Positions 1 through 7,981 of a stretch of 64,000 nt of DNA are shown piece after piece. The notes under the pieces are model-generated. The model made no database searches. It saw only the letters and a list, made by a program, of their open reading frames with translations, and was not told the origin of the DNA. A program made the position numbers and the translations under genes. How positions within the stretch are numbered: the first letter of the stretch is position 1; each line of letters begins with the position of its first letter. Source of the stretch: Pseudomonas pseudonitroreducens (lineage in GTDB: Bacteria > Pseudomonadota > Gammaproteobacteria > Pseudomonadales > Pseudomonadaceae); NCBI RefSeq assembly GCF_021603645.1, contig NZ_BQHJ01000001.1:1-64000 (forward strand). Direction: 5' to 3'.

Positions 1-2
1 TC

Positions 3-851
3 GACAACCTGGGCGTCAGCCATACCATTCTTGCCAGTGGTAAAGACTGTCGCGGCAGGATCACCGTTGCAGCCGACCCTGGAGATGATCCGGGGACCAT
101 TGTCAGGGGCGGAATCAGCCGCGCGCGTGTAGGGGAATTCCTGTGCGACTACTCCATCGCCTCCCACTACTGGGCTTGGTATGGGGAGTCGGGCGAGGCG
201 GAAGTTCTGCGCTTTACCGCCCGCGCGGTGGGCACCGTTACGCGCACGGCCTCCGTGACAGGGGGCGGCGCTGACATGGTGTTCATATCGTCCAAGCAGG
301 AAAGCTACGACTACACCTATGAAATCTCTGGCGGCGGCGTTTCTTTGTCGGTGTCCGCTAGTTCCCAGCTATCCAGCGACGCTACAGCTTATGGCGAGAA
401 CGGCGAGCGCACAGTGGACAGCGGCACGATGCGCACGACGTTCGGCCAAACGGAGGTGCAGAGCCAGGCCGGCAGCAGCGATACACCTGGCGGCATTGAC
501 GAGATTGGTTATTTCAGAGCGCCAGAAGACGACGCTATCCCCGCCTTGATTCCGGCCATGTATGCCTACCCCTCAGGGGGCTTTCGCAGCGTCCACCCTC
601 TGCTGACCTTCGCGGGGGTTTCCAACCTCGCGGTTGAAGTCCTGCTGCGATACCCGGAGAACGTCACGACCGTCTTTGTCCCGGAGCTGCGGTACTACTC
701 CTCGGCACTGACGCCGAGCGGGGTTCACGGCGAGCCATTCAGCTACACAACATCCGAGGGCCAGAGCGCAGGGCTTGACCTGGCGAGCTTCAACCCAGTA
801 ACGCATCAGGTTCTGCGCCATCTCGATCAGCCGACCTTCGGGTGGGTGTGA
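3..851 (+). CDS. Partial hypothetical protein, probably last gene of a prophage-like element
   Basis: The reading frame is open from the window edge to a TGA at 851, so the 5' end is missing; 282 residues are visible. The visible protein is rich in Gly/Ser/Thr and beta-strand-like (for example SGGGVSLSVSASSQLSS), has no signal peptide in view, and shows no catalytic motif that I recognise. It ends directly before three copies of a 22-bp repeat, and nothing else of the element lies to the right. The position and composition fit a structural or accessory protein at the right end of a transposable phage, but this is inference from context. An in-frame ATG exists at 273, but the upstream frame is equally coding-like. 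Confidence 0.6.
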   Translation, partial: DNLGVSHTILASGKDCRGRITVAADPGDDPGTIVRGGISRARVGEFLCDYSIASHYWAWYGESGEAEVLRFTARAVGTVTRTASVTGGGADMVFISSKQESYDYTYEISGGGVSLSVSASSQLSSDATAYGENGERTVDSGTMRTTFGQTEVQSQAGSSDTPGGIDEIGYFRAPEDDAIPALIPAMYAYPSGGFRSVHPLLTFAGVSNLAVEVLLRYPENVTTVFVPELRYYSSALTPSGVHGEPFSYTTSEGQSAGLDLASFNPVTHQVLRHLDQPTFGWV

Positions 852-854
852 GGC

Positions 855-945
855 GGCGGTGCCAATTGTCGCGCAAACATCGGGCGGCCTCAGCGGCGGA
901 AGGCGGTGCCAAGCATCGCGCAAGGCAGTGCCAAAAGCGGCGCGC
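855..945. repeat. Three 22-bp direct repeats, candidate Mu-like phage end-binding sites
   Basis: Copies lie at 855-876, 902-923 and 924-945. The first two share GGCGGTGCCAA-N3-TCGCGCAA (19 of 22 identical); the third is a weaker version (GGCAGTGCCAA then CGGCGCGC). They sit directly after the stop codon of the truncated CDS. Arrays of about 22-bp sites inside each end are how MuA-type transposases recognise their ends. If so, the element would end at the CA at 951-952 or 953-954. Family knowledge supports the layout; the assignment is inference. Confidence 0.45.
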
Positions 946-984
946 GCTTACACAAAGCCAAAGTCAGGGAAAGGCGGGCTCTTC

Positions 985-1064
985 GTAGGAGCGAGCTTGC
1001 TCGCGAACCGCCCTAGCGCCGGAGCCGCCGGTGAGTTTGTTCGCGAGCAAGCTCGCTCCTGCAG
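985..1064. repeat. REPIN, family A (GAGCTTGCTC type)
   Basis: Inverted pair: GTAGGAGCGAGCTTGCTC...GAAC on the left and GTTCGCGAGCAAGCTCGCTC on the right, separated by about 30 bp. This is a typical Pseudomonas REP doublet. The same family occurs at 19137, 26758, 42203 and 53882. Confidence 0.9.
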
Positions 1065-1161
1065 TTCGAATCCAGCCCATACAGTTTCCCCACGATTCTG
1101 TACCTGTCGGTCCTGACCGGGCGCCTCCTATACTCCGGAGACCTTTTGACTGGAGCGTCCC

Positions 1162-2067
1162 GTGCAGCAATCCCGGCCGTTCGCCCTCGCGTGCCTGGTG
1201 CTGGCCATGGCGCTCTGGGGCAGTTCCTTCATCGCGCTGAAATTCGCCTTCCAGGAAATGCCCGCCATGTGGGTGATCTTCGCCCGGATGGCGCTCGGCA
1301 GCCTGATCTTCCTCGCCGCCTGGCACTGGCGCGGGCGCATCGACTACCGACCCGGTGACTGGAAGTGGCTGCTCGCACTGGCCGCCTGCGAGCCGTGCCT
1401 GTACTTCATCTTCGAGTCCCTGGCGCTGCAGCAGACCAGCGCCGCGCAAGCCGGGATGATCACCGCGCTGTTGCCCTTGCTGGTGGCCGTCGGCGCGTTC
1501 TTCCTGCTGCATGAGAAGATCGCCCGCAACACCTGGCTGGGCTTTGCCCTGGCAGTGCTCGGCTCGCTCTGGCTGACCCTGGCCAGTGAGCCGGACCGCC
1601 ACGCGCCCAACCCATTGCTGGGCAATTTCTACGAGCTGCTGGCGATGCTTTGCGCCACCGGCTACACCCTGTTGCTCAAGCACCTGTCGGCGCGCTATTC
1701 GCCGTTCATCCTCACCGCGATGCAGGCGTTCATCGGTTCGGCGTTCTTTCTGCCACTTGCCTTGGCAACGTCCGGAATGCCGGCGGCGCCCGGGCCGACC
1801 GGCTGGTTCGCCCTGGTCTACCTGGGCAGCGTGGTCACCGTAGGCGCCTACGGCCTGTACAACTTCGGCGTCAGCCGCCTGCCGGCGAGCCAGGCGACCG
1901 GTTTCATCAACCTGATCCCGGTGTTCACCCTGATCTTCGCCGCGCTGTTGCTCGGCGAGGTGCTCAGCGGCCAGCAGGCGCTGGCCGCCGGCCTGGTGTT
2001 TGCCGGTGTCGCCCTCAGCCAGTGGCGCAGCGCGCCGCCCACGTCGCCCGCCGGTGTGCTGGACTGA
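1162..2067 (+). CDS. EamA/DMT-family transporter
   Basis: Inner-membrane protein of 301 residues with about ten hydrophobic helices in two repeats of five, the normal length for EamA (drug/metabolite) exporters. The N-terminal [14 protein letters not shown] segment is the typical EamA first helix, and the second repeat begins near [20 protein letters not shown]. The start is GTG at 1162, six bases after GGAG at 1152. It is the first gene of a probable four-gene operon (38 bp to the next gene). The PLP enzyme and racemase that follow suggest amino-acid export, but substrate specificity cannot be read from sequence. Confidence 0.9.
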   Translation: MQQSRPFALACLVLAMALWGSSFIALKFAFQEMPAMWVIFARMALGSLIFLAAWHWRGRIDYRPGDWKWLLALAACEPCLYFIFESLALQQTSAAQAGMITALLPLLVAVGAFFLLHEKIARNTWLGFALAVLGSLWLTLASEPDRHAPNPLLGNFYELLAMLCATGYTLLLKHLSARYSPFILTAMQAFIGSAFFLPLALATSGMPAAPGPTGWFALVYLGSVVTVGAYGLYNFGVSRLPASQATGFINLIPVFTLIFAALLLGEVLSGQQALAAGLVFAGVALSQWRSAPPTSPAGVLD

Positions 2068-2105
2068 ACTCATTGAATCGCTTGCCCTGCCAGGAGAACG
2101 ACACG

Positions 2106-3206
2106 ATGGCCGCCCAGGAACGCAGCTGGACCCGCGAGGCGATCCGCATCATCGAAGCGGATTTCCAGCGCAGCGCCGATACCCACTTGATCCCATTGGA
2201 CCTGCCCGGCCTGCCGGGCGTGGAGCTGTACTTCAAGGATGAGTCGAGTCACCCCACCGGTAGCCTCAAGCACCGCCTGGCGCGCTCGCTGTTCCTCTAT
2301 GCGCTGTGCAACGGCTGGCTGCGGCCGGGCGCTCCGGTGATCGAGGCCTCCAGCGGCTCGACGGCCATCTCCGAGGCCTATTTCGCCCGCTTGCTGGGCT
2401 TGCCATTCATTGCCGTGGTGCCGGCCAGCACCTCGAAGGAGAAGATCGCGCAGATCGCCTTCTACGGCGGCCAGAGTCATCTGGTGGACGACCCCACGCA
2501 GATCTACGCCGAGTCCGACCGCCTGGCGAAGGAAACCGGCGGCCACTTCATGGACCAGTTCACCTACGCCGAGCGCGCGACCGACTGGCGGGCGAACAAC
2601 AACATCGCCGAGTCGATCTTCCAGCAGATGCGCCACGAGCGTTTCCCCGAGCCAGCTTGGCTGGTCTCCAGCCCCGGCACCGGCGGCACGCTGGCCACGC
2701 TGGGCCGCTTCGCCCGCTATCGTCGCCACGAAACCCGCGTGCTCTGCGCCGACGCCGAGCGCTCGGTGTTCTTCGACTCCTACCGCACCGGCGATCGCGA
2801 GCTGACCCTGAGCTATGGCTCGCGCATCGAAGGCATCGGCCGCCCGCGCGTCGAGGCGTCCTTCCTGCCCAACGTGCTGGATGCCTGCTGCAAGGTGCCG
2901 GACGACCTGTCGCTGGCGGCCATGCACTACCTCGCCCGACGCCTGGGCCGGCATGTCGGCGGCTCCAGCGGCACCAACCTGATCGGCGCACTGCTGGTCG
3001 CGCGGCAAATGGTGGCGCGGCGTGAGAGCGGCTCGGTGGTGGCGATCCTCTGCGACAGTGGCGAGCGCTACGAGACCACCTACTACAACCCGCTGTGGCT
3101 GATTTCCCAGGGCTTCGACCTCGATCCGCTGATCGAGGCGGTACGCCAGTGCGCCGAACACGGCGCCGCGTTGCCCGGCGATCTGCCCTGCATCGGACTG
3201 GACTGA
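2106..3206 (+). CDS. PLP-dependent cysteine synthase/threonine dehydratase-family enzyme
   Basis: Fold-type II PLP enzyme of 366 residues. The Schiff-base lysine is in PTGSLKHR (Lys55), the substrate-carboxylate loop is EASSGSTA (about 78-85), and the glycine-rich phosphate-binding loop is [10 protein letters not shown]. The start is ATG 2106 after AGGAGAACG. It is co-directional with the exporter upstream (38 bp) and the racemase downstream (17 bp). The family includes cysteine synthase, cystathionine beta-synthase and beta-replacement or dehydratase enzymes. At about 366 residues it is longer than plain CysK/CysM (about 300-330), so a specialised beta-elimination or replacement role on an unusual amino acid is likely. 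The substrate is not known. Confidence 0.85.
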   Translation: MAAQERSWTREAIRIIEADFQRSADTHLIPLDLPGLPGVELYFKDESSHPTGSLKHRLARSLFLYALCNGWLRPGAPVIEASSGSTAISEAYFARLLGLPFIAVVPASTSKEKIAQIAFYGGQSHLVDDPTQIYAESDRLAKETGGHFMDQFTYAERATDWRANNNIAESIFQQMRHERFPEPAWLVSSPGTGGTLATLGRFARYRRHETRVLCADAERSVFFDSYRTGDRELTLSYGSRIEGIGRPRVEASFLPNVLDACCKVPDDLSLAAMHYLARRLGRHVGGSSGTNLIGALLVARQMVARRESGSVVAILCDSGERYETTYYNPLWLISQGFDLDPLIEAVRQCAEHGAALPGDLPCIGLD

Positions 3207-3223
3207 TTCATCGGGAGCGAAGC

Positions 3224-3913
3224 ATGAAGACCATCGGCCTGATCGGCGGCATGAGCTGGGAATCGACCATTCCCTACTACCGGCAGATCAACGAACGCAT
3301 CAAGGAAAAACTCGGCGGCCTGCACTCGGCGAAGATCGCGTTGTACAGCGTGGACTTCCACGAGATCGAGCGTCTGCAGCACGCCGGTGACTGGCCGGCT
3401 GCCGGCCGTCTACTGGCTGATGCGGCGCGTTCGCTGCAGGCGGCTGGCGCGGACTATCTGGTGCTCTGTACCAACACCATGCACAAGGTCGCACCAGCCA
3501 TCGAGGCGGCGGTGGATATCCCGCTGCTGCACATTGCCGACCCGACCGCCGAGGCGATCCGCGCGGCCGGCATTGCCACGGTCGGCCTGCTGGGCACGCG
3601 CTTCACCATGGAGCAGGCGTTCTACAAGGATCGCCTGGTGGAGACGTTCGGGCTGACGGTGCTGACGCCTGACGAAGCCGATCGCCAGGTGGTGCACCGG
3701 ATCATCTACGAGGAGCTGTGCCTGGGGCAGATTCGCGAAGCATCGCGGCAGGAGTACCGGCGCATCATCGCCGCGCTGGTGGAGCAGGGAGCCGAGGCGG
3801 TGATCCTCGGCTGCACGGAGATTTCCTTGCTGGTTGGCCCGGTGGACGCTTCGGTGGAGCTGTTCGATACCACTGCGCTGCATGCCCTGCGCGCGGCCGA
3901 CGCGGCTATCTGA
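3224..3913 (+). CDS. Aspartate/glutamate racemase family protein
   Basis: A 229-residue cofactor-independent racemase. The N-terminus MKTIGLIGGMSWEST is typical, and both catalytic cysteines are visible: Cys82 in VLCTNTMHK and Cys197 in LGCTEI, the usual two-thiol arrangement. The start is ATG 3224 after GGGAGCG. It follows the PLP enzyme by 17 bp and precedes a small gene by 13 bp, so it is part of the operon starting at 1162. It most resembles the YgeA-type broad-specificity amino-acid racemases; the true substrate is unknown. Confidence 0.88.
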   Translation: MKTIGLIGGMSWESTIPYYRQINERIKEKLGGLHSAKIALYSVDFHEIERLQHAGDWPAAGRLLADAARSLQAAGADYLVLCTNTMHKVAPAIEAAVDIPLLHIADPTAEAIRAAGIATVGLLGTRFTMEQAFYKDRLVETFGLTVLTPDEADRQVVHRIIYEELCLGQIREASRQEYRRIIAALVEQGAEAVILGCTEISLLVGPVDASVELFDTTALHALRAADAAI

Positions 3914-3926
3914 GGAGGACGCAAGC

Positions 3927-4178
3927 ATGAGCTTCATCAGCCTGAAGGTGCGCGCAGCGTTCATCATGCATGGCTACGACGAGCAGAACCGCGAGGTGAT
4001 CGAGCAGGTCTCCGACCCGGACTTCGTCGAGAAACTGGTGCGCGTCGAGCGCATCCAGTCGATCAGCGAAAAGTACGTGCTGGTGACCGCCAGCGATGGC
4101 CGGCTGGCCTATTGGGAGTACGCCGGGGAGTTTGCCGCGCTGAAGGCGCGACTGGTCGCGGCGGGGCTCCTCGTTTGA
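3927..4178 (+). CDS. Conserved small protein of unknown function (83 aa)
   Basis: ATG 3927 follows a strong AGGAGG Shine-Dalgarno, so this is very likely a real gene. The 83-residue soluble protein (MSFISLKVRAAFIMHGYDEQ...) has no signal peptide or membrane segment and alternates acidic and basic patches. It is the last gene of the EamA-PLP enzyme-racemase operon (13-bp gap). I do not recognise the family; its place suggests an accessory role in the same pathway. Confidence 0.75.
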   Translation: MSFISLKVRAAFIMHGYDEQNREVIEQVSDPDFVEKLVRVERIQSISEKYVLVTASDGRLAYWEYAGEFAALKARLVAAGLLV

Positions 4179-4185
4179 GGTTGCC

Positions 4186-4218
4186 GGCGGATAACCTGTT
4201 CCAGGTTATGCGCCCTAC
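4186..4218. repeat. Repeat unit, family C (GCGGATAAC...GTTAT type)
   Basis: Single palindromic unit GGCGGATAACCTGTTCCAGG followed by TTATGCGCCCTAC. Paired copies of this family occur at 5658, 13917, 28245 and 38632, and a single one at 48610. Confidence 0.8.
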
Positions 4219-4239
4219 GGTGCCGAAATTACCGGGGGT

Positions 4240-4311
4240 GTAGGAGCGGACTTTGTCCGCGATGGCATCCGGCGCGATGCGGACCGATCGCGGACGGAGT
4301 CCGCTCCTACG
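4240..4311. repeat. REPIN, family B (GAGCGGACTTTGTCCGC type)
   Basis: Inverted pair GTAGGAGCGGACTTTGTCCG / CGGACGGAGTCCGCTCCTAC around a 30-bp spacer. It is related to family A but has a different core, and lies between two convergent genes. A second copy is at 28127. Confidence 0.9.
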
Positions 4312-4338
4312 TTGTCGGAAAAACTTGTGCGGGGTCGA

Positions 4339-5007
4339 TCAATCCCCGCTGGAACCGCCCGGATAGGCGCAGCCGCGCATGACCTTGTCGTCCAGGCGCA
4401 GCTCGGCGGACAGGTTGCTCAGGGCACCGCTCATGCTGTCCTGGCAGCGCGTCGGAGCGACCCACAGTTCGACCTTCTCGCCGTTGGCTTCGCTGGAGTA
4501 GCTGGTACTGCCGTCGGGCACGCCTTCGGCGATGTAGGGCAGGACCAGGGGCTCCTTGCCGGGCTGCTCGATCAGCATGCCCTGGCCATTCACCAGCACG
4601 CTCCAGCCCGGCTCGTTGCCGTGGGCGCGGACCACCGCGCGCTTGAAGTTCGGGTCGTCACAGCCGGCGCCTTCGTTCTGCAGGCGATAGACCTTGGCCA
4701 CTTCCAGCTTGCCGTCGGTGCCCTGGGCGCTGCTACCGCTGAAGCTGCCGCGCAGGTCGGCGTACAGCGAGGTGGCGCCGTCGTTGAACATCTCCAGCGC
4801 GTCGCGGGGCAGACCGGTGTTGCCGCTGTCCTCGATGCTGAAGCGGCGCTGCTCGGTGCAACTGCGGAACACCAGCTTGCCGTCCAGCCGGCTCAGTTCG
4901 CCCTGCAGGCGGGTGGAGGCGTTAAGATCGGTCTTGTTCGGCGTCCACACCTGGCAGGCGGCGAACAGGGGTAGCAGGCTGAACAGAATGAAACGGCTGG
5001 ATCGCAT
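4339..5007 (-). CDS. Putative membrane-associated lipoprotein (COG3650-like)
   Basis: A 222-residue predicted lipoprotein: signal peptide MRSSRFILFSLLPLFAAC with lipobox LFAAC (Cys18). The mature part contains five or more cysteines and the motif RAHGNEPGWSVLV near residue 130, typical of pseudomonad COG3650-type envelope lipoproteins that share a region with heat-shock protein HslJ/META-like proteins. The start is ATG 5007 behind GAGGAGCCC. It probably sits in the inner leaflet of the outer membrane. Its function is not established. It is convergent with the upstream operon and separated from it by repeats. Confidence 0.75.
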   Translation of the reverse strand: MRSSRFILFSLLPLFAACQVWTPNKTDLNASTRLQGELSRLDGKLVFRSCTEQRRFSIEDSGNTGLPRDALEMFNDGATSLYADLRGSFSGSSAQGTDGKLEVAKVYRLQNEGAGCDDPNFKRAVVRAHGNEPGWSVLVNGQGMLIEQPGKEPLVLPYIAEGVPDGSTSYSSEANGEKVELWVAPTRCQDSMSGALSNLSAELRLDDKVMRGCAYPGGSSGD

Positions 5008-5082
5008 GGAACGGGCTCCTCGAAAGTGCGCCCACGTTACCCAGCGCGGCCGGTCAGCTCAAGCCGACGAGGAGGATTTCGG

Positions 5083-5481
5083 ATGATTCGTTGCAAGCGC
5101 GCCTATGATCCAGCGGCACAGGAAGACGGTCAGCGGGTGCTGGTGGACCGCCTGTGGCCGCGCGGCATTCGCAAGGAAGACCTGCACATGGCGCAGTGGG
5201 CCAAGGAGGCGTCGCCGTCCAACGAACTGCGCCAGCGCTTCCATCACGACCCGAGCCAGTTCGAGGACTTCCGCAGGGCCTACCACGGCGAGTTGAACGC
5301 TCACCCGGAACACTGGATGGGGCTGCTGGACCTGGCGCGCAAGGGCACGCTGACGCTGCTCTATGCGGCCAGGGACGAGGAGCACAACAACGCGCAGGTG
5401 TTGGCGGAGTTTCTCGAAGACGAACTGGAGAAGCAGGGCGAGGGGAGTTCGCCGGCCTGTTATGCCGGCAAGACCGAGTAG
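5083..5481 (+). CDS. DUF488 family protein
   Basis: A 132-residue protein with MIRCKRAYDPA...GQRVLVDRLWPRGIRKEDL, the characteristic start of DUF488 (YeaO-like) proteins, followed by LLYAARDEEHNNAQVL near the C-terminus. I chose ATG 5083, ten bases after GGAGGA, over the longer upstream frame that starts at 5026. Cytosolic; function unknown. The last residues (SSPACYAGKTE) run up to a degenerate half REP. Confidence 0.85.
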   Translation: MIRCKRAYDPAAQEDGQRVLVDRLWPRGIRKEDLHMAQWAKEASPSNELRQRFHHDPSQFEDFRRAYHGELNAHPEHWMGLLDLARKGTLTLLYAARDEEHNNAQVLAEFLEDELEKQGEGSSPACYAGKTE

Positions 5482-5548
5482 AGGCGGTCCTTGCTCGCGA
5501 ACCCAGGTGAACGGCAGACGCCACGGCATCAATCCGACAGCCAGGACC

Positions 5549-5633
5549 GTAGGATGGGTGGAGCGAAGCGATACCCATCGACAATGTCTGCCGATGCATT
5601 GATGGGCACCGCTTCGCTCCACACCATCCTGCG
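5549..5633. repeat. REPIN, family D (GGATGGGTGGAGCG type)
   Basis: Inverted pair: GTAGGATGGGTGGAGCGAAG on the left; CTTCGCTCC followed by ACACCATCCTGCG on the right. It is the same family as the copies inside the 178-bp tandem duplication at 51373-51728. Confidence 0.88.
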
Positions 5634-5657
5634 CGAAGCCGTTAGAAACGCAGCTTT

Positions 5658-5735
5658 GTAGGGCGCATAACGCGCCAGCGTTATCCGCCTCTGGTATTCA
5701 CGGCGGATAACCTGTTCCAGGTTATGCGCCCTACG
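5658..5735. repeat. Paired repeat, family C
   Basis: Inverted pair: GTAGGGCGCATAACGCG-N-GTTATCCGCC and GGCGGATAACC...GTTATGCGCCCTAC. It lies between the DUF488 gene and the convergent SDR-like gene. Confidence 0.88.
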
Positions 5736-5762
5736 AAGTTGCTCGCGAGTCGTGCAGGGCGG

Positions 5763-6362
5763 TTACCAGATCTTGTACACCTGCCCGCTCTGCTTGCCTT
5801 CCACGCTGCGGGCGAAACCCAGGGCGGCATCGGCGGCCGGCACCGGCTTGAAGCCGCGGAAGAACGGCGCGTAGCCCTCCATCGATTCCACCAGCACGTT
5901 CGGGCTCACCGCGTTGATCCGCTGGCCACGGGGCAGCTCCAGGGCGGCGCTGCGCACGAAGCCTTCCACCGCGCCGTTGACCAGGCTGGCCGAACTGCCC
6001 AGCACGATGGGCTGTTCACTGAGGATGCCGGTGGTCAGGGTGAAGGAAGCGCCGTCGTTGGCGTACTGGCTGCCGATCAGCACCAGGTTCACCTGGCCCA
6101 TCAGCTTGTCCTTCAGGCCGACGGCCATTTCCGCCTCGCCCATTTCTGCCAGCGCACCGAAGTGCACCTTGCCGGCGGCGCTGATCAGCGCGTCGAAGCC
6201 GCCAGTCTGTTCGAACAATGCGCGGATCGAGGCGCTGTCGGTGATATCCACGTGCAGGTCGCCACTGTTGCGACCGACACGGATGATCTCGTGGCGCGGG
6301 CCCAGTTCGTTGGCGACGGCTTTACCGAGGGTGCCGCTGGCACCGATCAGGATGATTTTCAT
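5763..6362 (-). CDS. Short-chain dehydrogenase-like protein
   Basis: A 199-residue atypical SDR: nucleotide-binding GASGTLG at residues 8-14 after MKIILI, followed by an NRxG-like segment (GRNSGDLHVDITD). The usual YxxxK is not present in canonical form; a serine/glycine segment (LGSSASLVNGAVEGF) takes its place, as in other short YwqN/YjdB-like SDRs. I chose ATG 6362 (GGAG eight bases upstream) over GTG 6374. It is divergent from a LysR regulator with a 96-bp gap, a layout that often means the regulator controls it. Substrate unknown. Confidence 0.82.
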   Translation of the reverse strand: MKIILIGASGTLGKAVANELGPRHEIIRVGRNSGDLHVDITDSASIRALFEQTGGFDALISAAGKVHFGALAEMGEAEMAVGLKDKLMGQVNLVLIGSQYANDGASFTLTTGILSEQPIVLGSSASLVNGAVEGFVRSAALELPRGQRINAVSPNVLVESMEGYAPFFRGFKPVPAADAALGFARSVEGKQSGQVYKIW

Positions 6363-6458
6363 GAGGCTCTCCACGGAGTGGTTTGGCTGAAGGTGAATTC
6401 AGTCTAGAGTGAGTTCCTGTTGTGATAATCCGCCTAATCGATAACCTTTGGTTTTCAT

Positions 6459-7388
6459 ATGGAAACAATCGCCAGCGACCTGGCAGACCTGTCCGCCTTT
6501 GCCGTGCTGCTTGAATGCGGCAGCTTCACCCGCGCCGCAGAGAAGCTCGGTTGCAGCAAGGGCCAGTTGTCCAAGCGCATTTCCACGCTGGAGCAGGCGC
6601 TGGGCGCGACCCTGGTGCACCGCACCACCAGGCGCCTGTCGTTGACGGCGGCGGGCGCCGCACTGTTGCCCGAAGCCCAGGCGCTCAATGCCCAGGCCGC
6701 CAGGGCGCGGCAGGCGGTGCTGGCGTTGCAGGAGGAGGCGCAAGGCAAGGTCCGGTTGAGCGTGCCGGTGTCGCTGGGCGAGACATTCTTCGATGCCTGG
6801 CTGATGGAGTTTTCCCGCCAGTACCCGGACATCCGCCTTGAGCTGGACCTGTCCAACGAGCGCCGTGACCTGGTGGCCGACGGCTTCGACCTGGCGATCC
6901 GCTCCGGCAGCCTGGCGGTGGACGAACGCCTGGTGGCGCGCCCGCTGTTCGCCCTGCAGGAGTTGACCTGCGCCACGCCGGACTATCTCGCCAGGCACGG
7001 AGTGCCGGAGGCTCCGGCGGACCTGGCCGGGCATTCCTGCCTGCAGAACACCCACTACCAGGACAGCGACGTGTGGCTTTACCAGCGCCACCACGAGCTG
7101 TTTCGCGTGACGGTGGGTGGGCTGCTGGCGAGCAACCACTACACCTTGTTGAAGAAGGCGGCACTGGCCGGAGCAGGAGTCAGCCGACTGCCTTCCTACA
7201 TGATTCAGCAGGAATTGGCTGAAGGCAGTCTCGTCTGGTTGCTACGTGACTACCAGACCCGGACCCAGCCGGTCTTCCTCATCCACCCCTACCAGAGCCG
7301 CTTGCCGCGCCGCACGCAGCTGCTGGCGGATTACCTGCTGCGCTGGTTCGAGCGCAGCCGGATGCAGTTGGTCGCCCTGGAAGGCTGA
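6459..7388 (+). CDS. LysR-family transcriptional regulator
   Basis: 309 residues. N-terminal winged HTH (FAVLLECGSFTRAAEKLGCSKGQLSKRISTLEQALGATLVHRTTRRLSLTAAG) and a PBP-like effector domain from about residue 90. It belongs to the branch with ERRDLVADGFDLAIRSG, common for regulators of neighbouring oxidoreductases. ATG 6459; divergent from the SDR-like gene at 5763-6362, which is its likely target. Effector unknown. Confidence 0.93.
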   Translation: METIASDLADLSAFAVLLECGSFTRAAEKLGCSKGQLSKRISTLEQALGATLVHRTTRRLSLTAAGAALLPEAQALNAQAARARQAVLALQEEAQGKVRLSVPVSLGETFFDAWLMEFSRQYPDIRLELDLSNERRDLVADGFDLAIRSGSLAVDERLVARPLFALQELTCATPDYLARHGVPEAPADLAGHSCLQNTHYQDSDVWLYQRHHELFRVTVGGLLASNHYTLLKKAALAGAGVSRLPSYMIQQELAEGSLVWLLRDYQTRTQPVFLIHPYQSRLPRRTQLLADYLLRWFERSRMQLVALEG

Positions 7389-7398
7389 CAGAGGTTTC

Positions 7399-7447
7399 GT
7401 TCAGCTTCGTTCAGCCATGGTTCAGAAAGGGTTCAGGGGGAGTTCAG
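7399..7447 (+). promoter_or_regulatory. Five helically phased GTTCAG repeats upstream of the lipoprotein/beta-barrel pair
   Basis: GTTCAG occurs at 7399, 7409, 7420, 7431 and 7442, that is at 10, 11, 11 and 11 bp spacing. Direct hexamers one helical turn apart (hexamer-N5-hexamer) are the classic binding site of OmpR/PhoB-class response regulators (PhoP, PmrA). The last copy is 56 bp before the start of the next gene, with TAGGCT at 7459 as a possible -10. Which regulator binds is unknown. Confidence 0.55.
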
Positions 7448-7502
7448 GGACCGCTCGTTAGGCTTTCTCCATCACTTTCGAGAGCCTTCCGAGGACACCA
7501 CC

Positions 7503-7967
7503 ATGAACCGTCCCACTCTGCTGCTGACCGCTCTGTTCACCAGCGCCGCCCTGCTGAGCGGCTGCGCTTCCGACCTGTCGGGTTCTTCCTATTCGCGTGC
7601 CGATGCCCGCGCCGTGCAGAACGTGCGCATGGGCACCATCGAGTCCCTGCGCCCGGTTCAGATCGAAGGAACCAAGACGCCCATCGGCACCCTGGCGGGC
7701 GCCGCGGTTGGCGGTATCGCCGGCAGCTCCATCGGCGGCGGCCGCGGCAAGGCCATCACCACCATTCTCGGCGGCGTCGCTGGCGGTGCGGCAGGTTCGG
7801 CGGTGGAAGAAGGCATCACCCGCACCCAGGGCGTCGAGATCGTGGTTCGCGAGGACGACGGCGGCACCCGTGCCTATGTGCAGGCGGTGGAGGCGAACCA
7901 GACGTTCCGCATCGGTGATCGCGTCCGCATCATGACGGTCAACGGCGCCAGCCGCGTCACCATATGA
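7503..7967 (+). CDS. Glycine-zipper outer-membrane lipoprotein (SlyB/Pcp-like)
   Basis: A 154-residue lipoprotein. The signal peptide ends in lipobox LLSGC (Cys21); a glycine-zipper 2TM region follows at about 63-100 (GTLAGAAVGGIAGSSIGGGRGKAITTILGGVAGGAAGSAVE as overlapping GxxxG pairs), then a C-terminal beta region (EIVVREDDGGTRAYVQ). This is the SlyB/PCP architecture. In enterobacteria slyB is PhoP-regulated and helps stabilise outer-membrane proteins under stress. It is separated from the next gene by only 14 bp and is preceded by phased GTTCAG repeats, so both genes are probably one stress-regulated unit. Confidence 0.88.
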   Translation: MNRPTLLLTALFTSAALLSGCASDLSGSSYSRADARAVQNVRMGTIESLRPVQIEGTKTPIGTLAGAAVGGIAGSSIGGGRGKAITTILGGVAGGAAGSAVEEGITRTQGVEIVVREDDGGTRAYVQAVEANQTFRIGDRVRIMTVNGASRVTI

Positions 7968-7981
7968 ACGGAGGACGCCGC

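Larger units (their letters stand above)
852..1161. other. Gene-free stretch at the prophage/host boundary
   Basis: This 310-bp stretch holds the 22-bp repeat array, a probable element/host junction near 952-954, and one REPIN (985-1064). No convincing coding frame is present. The short frames here are driven by GC content and by the palindromes. Confidence 0.6.

Noticed and set aside
964-2073. 369-codon minus-strand open frame over the EamA gene
   Set aside because: The opposite strand encodes a clear ten-helix transporter; this frame is Gln/Arg/Gly-rich and lacks motifs.
4339-5007. Plus-strand frame 4312-4974 as a gene
   Set aside because: The minus strand has a lipobox and a good Shine-Dalgarno; the plus-strand frame starts in a REPIN-adjacent position and has shadow composition.
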